From positions 1-10,663 of the forward strand of contig JAITQQ010000004.1 of NCBI GenBank assembly GCA_031288855.1: a DNA stretch of 10,663 nt, written 5' to 3'. Within the stretch, counting starts at the first letter, position 1; the number at the start of each line of letters is the position of its first letter. The DNA comes from Prevotellaceae bacterium (GTDB taxonomy: Bacteria > Bacteroidota > Bacteroidia > Bacteroidales > UBA932). Under the pieces are notes generated by a model. The model was not told the origin of the DNA and did no database searches. It worked only from the letters and a program-made list of their open reading frames with translations. The position numbers and the translations under genes are program-made. Shown here one piece after another: positions 1-5,554 of this stretch.

Positions 1-1050
1 CGCGAACACCAAATTAGGCAGCCAAAGCGCCATAAAAGGGGGTAACATGTCGGTATACACAAACATCTCGGCAAACCGCAAAAAAAGAATGTACGAAAAA
101 CTTAACCCGATGCCTAACCCTATTTTCAGCCCGATGCCTCCCCGTACCTTTTGCGACGACAGCGAAACCCCTATGAGCGTAAGGATAAATACCGAAAACG
201 GCACCGTCACCCGTTTGTTTTTTTCAATCAGGGCGAATTTGACGCTGTTATCGCCCCGCAATTTCAGCAAATCGATTTCATCGTTCAACTGGGAGTAATT
301 TAGCGATTCGTACAAATCCTTGCGCCGGCGCAGGTCGCCGGCCGTGATGTTTATCACCGTGTCGAGCCGGCTGCCGCGGGTAATGACCTCCGTCGAATCG
401 TAGCACTGCCGGAGGTAGTAATTGCGCACCCGCCATCCGTTGAACGACGTGTCCCACACGGCCTGCTCCGATTGCAGCTTCGACACCAAACGCTGCCCGT
501 CAAATTTTTCGAGCGAAAACTTGTAAGCGGTGTTGTTCCACGCCGTAAACGATTCGATATACACAAATTCGCCGGGCTCCACCTGAAAGTGAATATTCCG
601 GTTGGTATTGCTGAAAGGGCCTTTGACATACTGCTCCTGAAAACTGAGCCGCTCGGCATTGGCAGGAGGGATGATGAAAAGATTGAATAACAAATTAAAA
701 ATAAAAATGACAAGCGACGACAGAAAATACGGATACATTAAGCGCTTGAAACTTACGCCGCCCGACAACATCGCAATAATCTCGCTGTGGCCGGCCATCT
801 TTGAGGTGAAAAAGATAACCGTGATAAACACAAACAGCGAGCTGAACATGTTCACCAAAAAAGGAATGAAGTTGAGGTAATAACGAAACACAATGTCGTA
901 GAGCGGCGCCTTCTTTTCCACAAAATCATCAATCCTTTCGCTGATGTCGAAAATAATTATAATGACGCTGATGAGCGCCAATGCGAAGACATAAGTGCCG
1001 ATGAACTTTTTGATAATATAGCGGTCAATAAGTGTGGGTTTGAAGCGCAT
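1..1050 (-). CDS. LptF/LptG (YjgP/YjgQ) family permease, C-terminus cut by window edge
   Basis: Inner-membrane permease subunit of the Lpt system, which extracts lipopolysaccharide from the inner membrane and passes it to the periplasmic bridge; it works with the LptB ATPase. The reverse-strand frame is open for 350 codons from ATG at 1050 to base 1 without a stop. Residues 1-16 are a short cytoplasmic tail, followed by hydrophobic segments near 17-35, 60-82 and 104-127. A family-typical stretch, EIIAMLSGGVSFKRLMYP, lies at about 90-107. Residues about 130-265 are a soluble periplasmic (jelly-roll) domain, and further membrane segments lie near 283-298, 308-330 and from 338 on. Known members are around 360 residues, so only about ten residues should be missing. 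Its start lies 17 bases after the tgt stop, so the two genes are probably co-transcribed. LptF and LptG cannot be told apart here, and Bacteroidota members are often annotated only at family level. There is no sign of damage. Confidence 0.9.
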   Translation of the reverse strand, partial: MRFKPTLIDRYIIKKFIGTYVFALALISVIIIIFDISERIDDFVEKKAPLYDIVFRYYLNFIPFLVNMFSSLFVFITVIFFTSKMAGHSEIIAMLSGGVSFKRLMYPYFLSSLVIFIFNLLFNLFIIPPANAERLSFQEQYVKGPFSNTNRNIHFQVEPGEFVYIESFTAWNNTAYKFSLEKFDGQRLVSKLQSEQAVWDTSFNGWRVRNYYLRQCYDSTEVITRGSRLDTVINITAGDLRRRKDLYESLNYSQLNDEIDLLKLRGDNSVKFALIEKNKRVTVPFSVFILTLIGVSLSSQKVRGGIGLKIGLGIGLSFSYILFLRFAEMFVYTDMLPPFMALWLPNLVFA

Positions 1051-1067
1051 GCCATTCAAATTTTAAA

Positions 1068-2198
1068 TTAAAGTCTGCGGGTTAATTGTTTTACCATTTT
1101 ATTTTTCCATGCCGTAAACGTGCCGGCGGCAATTTGTTCGCGGGCGGTGTTCACCAGCCACAAATAAAAAGACAGGTTGTGCAGGCTGGCGATTTGCGGC
1201 CCGAGCATTTCGCCCGAAATGAACAGGTGGCGCAGGTACGCCTTGCTGTAGGTGCTGTCCACAAAGGCGCAGCCGTTGGGGTCGATGGCCGAAAGGTCGT
1301 TAGCCCATTTCTGGTTTTTGATGTTGATGATTCCTTCGGAAGTGAACAACATGCCGGTACGCCCGTTGCGGGTCGGCATCACACAGTCGAACATGTCGAT
1401 GCCCCGGGCAATGCTTTCGAGAATGTTGACAGGTGTGCCCACGCCCATCAGATAACGGGGTTTGTGCTGCGGCAAAACCGGCGTTACGGTTTCAATCATT
1501 TCGTACATCACTTCGGCGGGCTCGCCCACCGAGAGGCCGCCAATGGCGTAACCGCCGGCATCGAGTGCGGCGGCGTGTTCGGCCGCTTCGCGCCGCAAGT
1601 CGCGGTACACGCAACCCTGCACAATAGGAAACAGCGCCTGCTCGTAGCCGTACAGCGGCTCGGTGGTTTGCATGCGAACCATGCACCGCTCGAGCCATTG
1701 CTTGGTGAGCGCAAGCGATTTCTTGGCGTAATCGTACCCGGCCGTGCCCGGCGGGCATTCGTCGAGCGCCATGAGAATATCGGCGCCGATGCGCCGTTGA
1801 ATATCTATGGCGCTTTCGGGCGTAAACGTGTGCTTCGACCCGTCGATATGCGAGCGGAACGTGCATCCCGCTGCAGAGAGCTTGCGGTTTTCCGCCAACG
1901 AAAATATTTGGTATCCGCCGCTGTCGGTTAGAATAGGCTTGTCCCACGCAATAAATTTGTGCAGCCCGCCGGCCTGCTGTAAAATGGCTGTGCCCGGTCG
2001 CAGGTATAAATGGTAAGTATTGCCCAAAATAATCTCGGCTTTTACGTCATTAATCAAATCGCGATGAAATACGCCTTTTACGCTGCCCGCAGTCCCTACG
2101 GGCATAAAAATGGGCGTATGCACGCTCCCGTGGGCGGTGTGAAATACTCCGCAACGGGCAGCGCTTTCAGGGTCAGCCGATAAAATGTCAAAAGTCAT
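1068..2198 (-). CDS. tgt: tRNA-guanine transglycosylase (queuine/preQ1 tRNA-ribosyltransferase)
   Basis: Cytoplasmic enzyme that exchanges guanine 34 in the anticodon of Asn, Asp, His and Tyr tRNAs for preQ1, a step in queuosine synthesis. The 376-residue length is normal. Conserved landmarks are LGNTYHLYLRPG (58-69), the general acid/base Asp92 in DSGGYQIFSL (92-101), the substrate-pocket run IGGLSVGEP (219-227), YLMGVGTP (249-256), and the nucleophile Asp271 in FDCVMPTRNGRTG (270-282). Oddity: the family's zinc-binding CxCxxC has no cysteine at the three expected positions. The aligned stretch reads GCAFVD (309-314), leaving one out-of-register Cys310, while the fourth ligand His340 in LHNL is kept. 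I recall Bacteroidota Tgt proteins generally lacking these cysteines, so this is probably a lineage trait rather than inactivation. The ATG at 2198 fits the family N-terminus, and a -7-like box lies just upstream. The LptF/G gene follows after 17 bases. Confidence 0.96.
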   Translation of the reverse strand: MTFDILSADPESAARCGVFHTAHGSVHTPIFMPVGTAGSVKGVFHRDLINDVKAEIILGNTYHLYLRPGTAILQQAGGLHKFIAWDKPILTDSGGYQIFSLAENRKLSAAGCTFRSHIDGSKHTFTPESAIDIQRRIGADILMALDECPPGTAGYDYAKKSLALTKQWLERCMVRMQTTEPLYGYEQALFPIVQGCVYRDLRREAAEHAAALDAGGYAIGGLSVGEPAEVMYEMIETVTPVLPQHKPRYLMGVGTPVNILESIARGIDMFDCVMPTRNGRTGMLFTSEGIINIKNQKWANDLSAIDPNGCAFVDSTYSKAYLRHLFISGEMLGPQIASLHNLSFYLWLVNTAREQIAAGTFTAWKNKMVKQLTRRL

Positions 2199-2221
2199 AT
2201 TGCTTTTTCGGTTTTAATGAA

Positions 2222-2229
2222 CAAAGATA
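2222..2229 (-). promoter_or_regulatory. Bacteroidota-type -7 promoter box for tgt
   Basis: Read on the minus strand this is TATCTTTG, an exact match to the Bacteroidota -7 consensus TAnnTTTG. Transcription would begin about 6-8 bases downstream, leaving a short leader of some 15-20 bases before the tgt ATG at 2198. No TTG is present at the -33 position (about 2250); the region is only AT-rich. The same octamer occurs upstream of the gene ending at 9082 and at 10316-10323. Confidence 0.55.
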
Positions 2230-2277
2230 GGCAGACTTTAAAAATAAATATATAACTTGCATAAATTTTATGAAGAT

Positions 2278-3447
2278 ATGATAGAGCCGTTTTTGTCTTA
2301 TTTCTCTTTGTCTGAAAAGATTGTATTAATATTAGCACTTTTTGCCTTCATAGCCCAGCTTTATTATTACATGGGCGTTTTTGGCCGTGTTGCTTTTTTC
2401 CGCCGCCGGGCATTGGCGCCTCACGGCGGGGAAAATGAGGATGAGGCGCATACGCCGCCGGTGTCGGTCATTATCTGTGCGCGGAATGAAGAAGTGGCAT
2501 TAGGTCAAAACCTGCACCGCGTCCTGGAACAGGACTATCCCGAATTTGAAGTCATTGTGGTGAATGATTGTTCGGAAGACGATTCGGAAATCCTGTTGGC
2601 GTCTATGCAGGAAAAATATCCCAACCTGGTGTTTCGCACCATTGTGAAAGACGAGGTATTTAAACATAACAAGAAAATGGCGTTGGGCGTGGGAATTAAA
2701 GCGGCGCGTCATGACTTGCTGCTGTTTCTCGACGCCGATTGTTACCCCCCGGGGCCTTGTTGGTTGCGCCGCATGGCAAGCCGCTTCTCTGAAAAAACAG
2801 ACGTGGTGCTGGGCTACACGCGGTTGACGAACAACCGGCGGTGGGTGCGCGCCGACCGGCTGATGCGGGCGTTGCACTATCTGGGCAAAGCATTGAAACA
2901 TAAACCCTACATGGGCGTGGGGAGCAACTTGGCCTACCGGAAGCAACTCTTTTTTGACCATAAAGGTTTCGATATCCGCATTACCGGCAACCTGCGCGAA
3001 GATTGCGTGTTCATCAACAAGGTGGCCACGCGCGACAACACGGCGGTGGCCGTGTCGCCGGAAGCGGTAAATGTGAGCGCCCTGCGGATTACCGGCGAGC
3101 GCTGGCGCAGGGAGCGGCGCGAGGAAATACGCTCTTTCGCCTTGTGTGAAAAAGGCTCGCGCTATCCCGAGTTGGCAGAAACCCTTTACCGTTTGGTTTT
3201 CTTTGCAACCATGGCGGCCGCAATTATCCGTTTTAGCGAGCATCCGGTGATGCTGCCCCTTCTGGCGGGCGTTGTGCTCTTTCGCCTGTTGCTTCAACAG
3301 CTGGTGTTCTTCCGCGTGCAACGCCGCTTGGGCGAAAAAGGATTGTTGTTCATGCTGCTGCTGTGGGATTTGATATTCCCGCTGCTTTATCCGGTATTGA
3401 TTTCCGTGTCGAAAGGCTATCGTAAACAAAATCTCAATTACCGATGA
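2278..3447 (+). CDS. Membrane-anchored family 2 glycosyltransferase
   Basis: Predicted inner-membrane GT-A glycosyltransferase that moves a sugar from a nucleotide-sugar donor; acceptor and product are unknown. With the ATG at 2278 it has 389 residues. A TTG 21 bases upstream is also in frame, but it falls in an AT-rich probable promoter and adds nothing family-like. A hydrophobic anchor spans about 13-36. The catalytic domain has SVIICARNE (63-71), VVNDCSEDDS (94-103), the metal-binding DAD at 152-154 within LFLDADC, the acceptor-site region GVGSNLAYRK (213-222) and an acidic pair Glu241-Asp242 that could supply the catalytic base. TGERW (272-276) sits where processive enzymes have QxxRW, with the Gln replaced, so a simple non-processive transfer is more likely. 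Two or three hydrophobic segments close the protein (about 302-318, 324-343, 355-377). Its TGA overlaps the rsmG ATG (ATGA), so the two genes are translationally coupled. Confidence 0.88.
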   Translation: MIEPFLSYFSLSEKIVLILALFAFIAQLYYYMGVFGRVAFFRRRALAPHGGENEDEAHTPPVSVIICARNEEVALGQNLHRVLEQDYPEFEVIVVNDCSEDDSEILLASMQEKYPNLVFRTIVKDEVFKHNKKMALGVGIKAARHDLLLFLDADCYPPGPCWLRRMASRFSEKTDVVLGYTRLTNNRRWVRADRLMRALHYLGKALKHKPYMGVGSNLAYRKQLFFDHKGFDIRITGNLREDCVFINKVATRDNTAVAVSPEAVNVSALRITGERWRRERREEIRSFALCEKGSRYPELAETLYRLVFFATMAAAIIRFSEHPVMLPLLAGVVLFRLLLQQLVFFRVQRRLGEKGLLFMLLLWDLIFPLLYPVLISVSKGYRKQNLNYR

Positions 3448-4091
3448 ACTTGCCGGAACTCGCCCGTTATTTTCCGGAACTTGATGACGTGCAGCGCCGC
3501 CGTTTTGAGCAATTGCCGGCGCTTTATGCCGAATGGAACAGCCGCATCAATGTGGTGTCGCGAAAAGACATTGACGCTTTAGAAGTGCATCACATTTTAC
3601 ATTCTTTGGCTATTGCCCGCTTTTGCCGTTTCCCGCGCGGCCTTTCCGTGATGGATGTGGGCACGGGCGGCGGTTTCCCGGGTATTCCCCTGGCCATTCT
3701 TTTTCCCGGCAGCCGTTTTACCCTTGTGGACGCCGTCGCCAAAAAAATAAAGGTGGTACAGGCCATAACAGATGCGCTGGGTTTGCAAAATGTAACGCCC
3801 TTGTGCTGCCGTGTGGAACAAATGTCTGAAAATTTTGATGTGGTAGTAAGCCGCGCAGTCACTAACCTGCCGGATTTCATAGGATGGGTGTGGCCGCGCC
3901 TCCGGCCTGCCCCTTCACCGGACAAGCCTCACGGCATTATTTGCCTTAAAGGCGGCGATTTGGATGCCGAAATAGCCGCTGCCGTAGAAAAACTACCGGA
4001 TACAGCGCCGCCGCCGGAAGTGGTGGAGATAAAACAATGGTTTGACAATGAATTTTTTGAAACCAAAAAGATTGTTTATCTCGCCCGGTGA
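3444..4091 (+). CDS. rsmG: 16S rRNA (guanine(527)-N7)-methyltransferase RsmG
   Basis: S-adenosylmethionine-dependent enzyme that makes m7G at position 527 of 16S rRNA, in the 530 loop near the decoding site. The 215-residue size matches the family. Visible motifs are the N-terminal helix with YAEWNSRINVVSRKD (28-42), His50-His53 in HHILHSL, the SAM-binding glycine loop DVGTGGGFPGIP (71-82), the acidic strand end TLVDAVAKKIKVV (93-105), SRAV (136-139) and LKGG (168-171). The ATG overlaps the stop of the glycosyltransferase by four bases, so the two form an operon. A separate promoter for rpmH starts twelve bases after the stop. No anomalies are seen. Confidence 0.95.
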   Translation: MNLPELARYFPELDDVQRRRFEQLPALYAEWNSRINVVSRKDIDALEVHHILHSLAIARFCRFPRGLSVMDVGTGGGFPGIPLAILFPGSRFTLVDAVAKKIKVVQAITDALGLQNVTPLCCRVEQMSENFDVVVSRAVTNLPDFIGWVWPRLRPAPSPDKPHGIICLKGGDLDAEIAAAVEKLPDTAPPPEVVEIKQWFDNEFFETKKIVYLAR

Positions 4092-4102
4092 GTGGTTTTA
4101 AT

Positions 4103-4134
4103 TTTGGCAGATTAAAAATAGTTTATTACCTTTG
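4103..4134 (+). promoter_or_regulatory. Consensus Bacteroidota promoter of rpmH
   Basis: TTTG at 4103-4106 and TACCTTTG at 4127-4134 are separated by 20 bases. Together they match exactly the -33/-7 pair (TTTG, 19-21 bases, TAnnTTTG) recognised by the primary sigma factor in this phylum. The predicted start is near 4140, giving a leader of about 15 bases before the rpmH ATG at 4155. A strong promoter fits a ribosomal protein gene. Confidence 0.8.
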
Positions 4135-4154
4135 CAGTCCAATTTTTAAAAGAT

Positions 4155-4307
4155 ATGAAACGCACCTTTCAACCGTCGCAGCGTAAACGTCGCAACAAAC
4201 ATGGATTTCGTGAGCGCATGGCCTCCGCTAACGGCCGTCGTGTATTGGCTGCCCGCCGCCGCCGTGGGCGCAAAAAATTGACCGTGTCAGACGAAGACCA
4301 GTTCTAA
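4155..4307 (+). CDS. rpmH: Large ribosomal subunit protein L34 (bL34)
   Basis: A 50-residue, strongly basic ribosomal protein. It begins [18 protein letters not shown], continues with [20 protein letters not shown] and ends LTVSDEDQF. The start motif KRTFQPS and the [16 protein letters not shown] run identify bL34; the acidic tail after the basic core extends slightly beyond the E. coli length (46), as in other Bacteroidota. It lies 63 bases after rsmG but has its own promoter. No hairpin with a U-tract follows immediately, so its transcripts may run on towards the terminator at 4520-4550. Confidence 0.97.
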   Translation: MKRTFQPSQRKRRNKHGFRERMASANGRRVLAARRRRGRKKLTVSDEDQF

Positions 4308-4349
4308 AAAATCTCATAATACAGTATTTAATATTCATTATTATAGGAA

Positions 4350-4366
4350 TTGGCACGATATTTGCT
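4350..4366 (+). promoter_or_regulatory. Full-consensus sigma-54 (RpoN) promoter
   Basis: TTGGCACGATATTTGCT matches the sigma-54 consensus YTGGCACGRNNNTTGCW at every defined position. The -24 GG is at 4352-4353 and the -12 GC at 4364-4365, with the required ten bases between. By chance a match this exact is very unlikely in about 10 kb. Transcription would start near 4377 and run rightwards. Such promoters need an ATP-dependent enhancer-binding activator; an 11-base perfect palindrome, AATACAGTATT (4318-4328), lies about 50 bases upstream of the predicted start and could be a regulator site. No protein-coding gene lies directly downstream on this strand. That the genome encodes RpoN is assumed, not seen. 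Confidence 0.65.
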
Positions 4367-4376
4367 TAGAATAGAG

Positions 4377-4550
4377 TGTCATTCTTTTGTTTTGTTGGCG
4401 CTTGCTTTTGGAATTTCTTTGTAGGAAGTTACGATTATTTAAATACAATGACAAGAAACCTGGAGTGAGCGTCATGCTTTTATTAGGCAGTATTTTCCTG
4501 CCTGGGGGGCGTTGACACCGCGCGGGATCAGAAAGGCCCGCGCTTCTTTT
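4377..4550 (+). ncRNA. Candidate sigma-54-driven small RNA
   Basis: The span from the predicted start of the sigma-54 promoter (about 4377) to the end of an intrinsic terminator (4550) would give an RNA of about 174 bases. It is placed between rpmH and the convergent PorP/SprF gene and contains no recognisable protein. It can form a 5' hairpin of the AGAAT/ATTCT type (4368-4385, weak) followed by TTTTGTTTT, a 6-bp stem AGGCAG/CTGCCT with a seven-base loop (4485-4503), and the GC-rich terminator hairpin. Two tiny ORFs lie inside: 6 codons at 4448-4468 and 13 codons (MLLLGSIFLPGGR) at 4474-4515, so a leader-peptide or small-peptide mRNA is an alternative. I recognise no RNA family. The call rests only on the promoter and terminator bracketing the region. 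Confidence 0.35.
4520..4550 (+). terminator. Intrinsic terminator, plus strand
   Basis: A 7-bp perfect GC stem, GCGCGGG (4520-4526) with CCCGCGC (4537-4543), encloses a ten-base loop and is followed by TTCTTTT. This is the classic layout for rightward termination. It would end the sigma-54 transcript and any read-through from rpmH. On the minus strand the hairpin is followed by GGTGTCAACG, without a U-tract, so it should not end the PorP/SprF transcript efficiently. The T-run overlaps the stop codon of the convergent gene by two bases. Confidence 0.75.
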
Positions 4551-5544
4551 AGCAGTCTTCGCAAAGGTATTTCCGCGCGCCGCGCTGAATGGGCGGCAAG
4601 CGCCACGACACCATAATTTCATGGGTGTTGGCCCACTGTATTTGTTGAAAGTGGAAAGTGTATTCGTAGGCATAGCCCAAGCGCCATTGCTCGGTGATGC
4701 TGATGCCCGCCATGATGGCCAGCGTTCCGTTAAACCGCATGAATGCGCCTGCCCATAAAAAATCATACGTGTCGCTATACCGGGTGCCTAAACGTACCAG
4801 GTTGTCCTTTTGCCGCAGCCGCTTGAAGAAAAACATGGCGCCGGCCTCTCCGTCATAAAACCCGTGATTTAATGAGCCCGACACGGTAGGGCTGATGGCG
4901 AAATAAGTACCGGCTTCCACGCGGCCAGTGGCATAGGCGTGGAAAGTGCGCTCCATATTCAGTCCGTTGTAGTCGGCGCGGTTTGGGTCGTAGTAATCGC
5001 TGGGCGAATCAATCAGGTGAATGGCCGACAGGCCGATTCTGAGCCACCTGTTGCGCAACTCCATTCCTGCGTCGAAATTCGGAAGCATGGTTGTTTTAAA
5101 AGGCGGCGGTGACGAAACGGACGGATTTTGCAAATCAATTTTCGAATCGTCGCGAAACATCCAAATCATATTGCCGGCAAGGCCGAAACTGATGGATATG
5201 TCTTCGTTTAACGAGATATGATAGGCATAGGCAAGTTTGATGTCGAAGGTGTGGAATATCCCGATAAATTCATTGGCCAACGTGAGCCCTACGCCCGAAT
5301 TGATGGAGGGGAAGAAAGAGTGTCCGGAGAAAATTTGCGTTGAAGGGGCGCCCTCTACGCCTACCCATTGTTGCCGTGCAAACAGGTTTAGTTCGAGGAA
5401 CGGCGTGTTGCCCGTAACCGCCGGATTAATAAACGGGCGGTACAACCATTTTTGGCCAAGATCGGCATATCCTTGCCCCTGTGCATTAGCTTGCAAGACA
5501 ATGGCTACCAATCCCATCACAACGAAATATCTAATCCGCACCAT
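4549..5544 (-). CDS. PorP/SprF family type IX secretion outer-membrane protein
   Basis: Outer-membrane beta-barrel of the PorP/SprF family. In known systems PorP is part of the T9SS and its relative SprF is required for export or surface attachment of the adhesin encoded next to it. The protein has 331 residues. A signal peptide is visible, with basic MVRIR, a hydrophobic core and probable cleavage around ANAQ (19-22). The family hallmarks PFINPAVTGN (37-46) and FARQQWVGVEGAPSTQIFSGHSF follow, then alternating amphipathic strands with many aromatic residues, ending at SWRLPPIQ. The final residues are CEDC; these are the only cysteines in the protein, which is unusual for a porin-like barrel. 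It begins 10 bases after the stop of the large secreted protein gene, so it is the second gene of that operon and the likely dedicated partner of that cargo, as SprF is for SprB. Confidence 0.9.
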   Translation of the reverse strand: MVRIRYFVVMGLVAIVLQANAQGQGYADLGQKWLYRPFINPAVTGNTPFLELNLFARQQWVGVEGAPSTQIFSGHSFFPSINSGVGLTLANEFIGIFHTFDIKLAYAYHISLNEDISISFGLAGNMIWMFRDDSKIDLQNPSVSSPPPFKTTMLPNFDAGMELRNRWLRIGLSAIHLIDSPSDYYDPNRADYNGLNMERTFHAYATGRVEAGTYFAISPTVSGSLNHGFYDGEAGAMFFFKRLRQKDNLVRLGTRYSDTYDFLWAGAFMRFNGTLAIMAGISITEQWRLGYAYEYTFHFQQIQWANTHEIMVSWRLPPIQRGARKYLCEDC

Positions 5545-5554
5545 CTTTTTTTAC

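Noticed and set aside
1086..1931. 281-codon plus-strand ORF opposite tgt
   Set aside because: It is antisense to a fully recognisable tgt, has His/Gly/Arg-rich composition typical of a shadow frame and resembles no family.
2251..2260. TATAACTTGC as a promoter -7 box for the glycosyltransferase
   Set aside because: It is two bases off TAnnTTTG, with no TTG at the right distance upstream. The gene must have a promoter in this spacer, but this one cannot be defended.
2257..2277. TTG start extending the glycosyltransferase by seven codons
   Set aside because: An in-frame ATG at 2278 gives a normal anchor, and the extension falls in AT-rich promoter-like sequence. The TTG extensions at 9094 and 9140 overlap -7 boxes and were dropped likewise.
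2500..3429. 309-codon minus-strand ORF opposite the glycosyltransferase
   Set aside because: Its His/Gln-rich sequence is the complement of a clear GT2 gene and has no motifs of its own.
4485..4503. AGGCAG/CTGCCT hairpin as the terminator of the PorP operon
   Set aside because: On the minus strand it is followed by AATAAAAG, with no U-tract. It is kept only as a possible structure in the plus-strand RNA.
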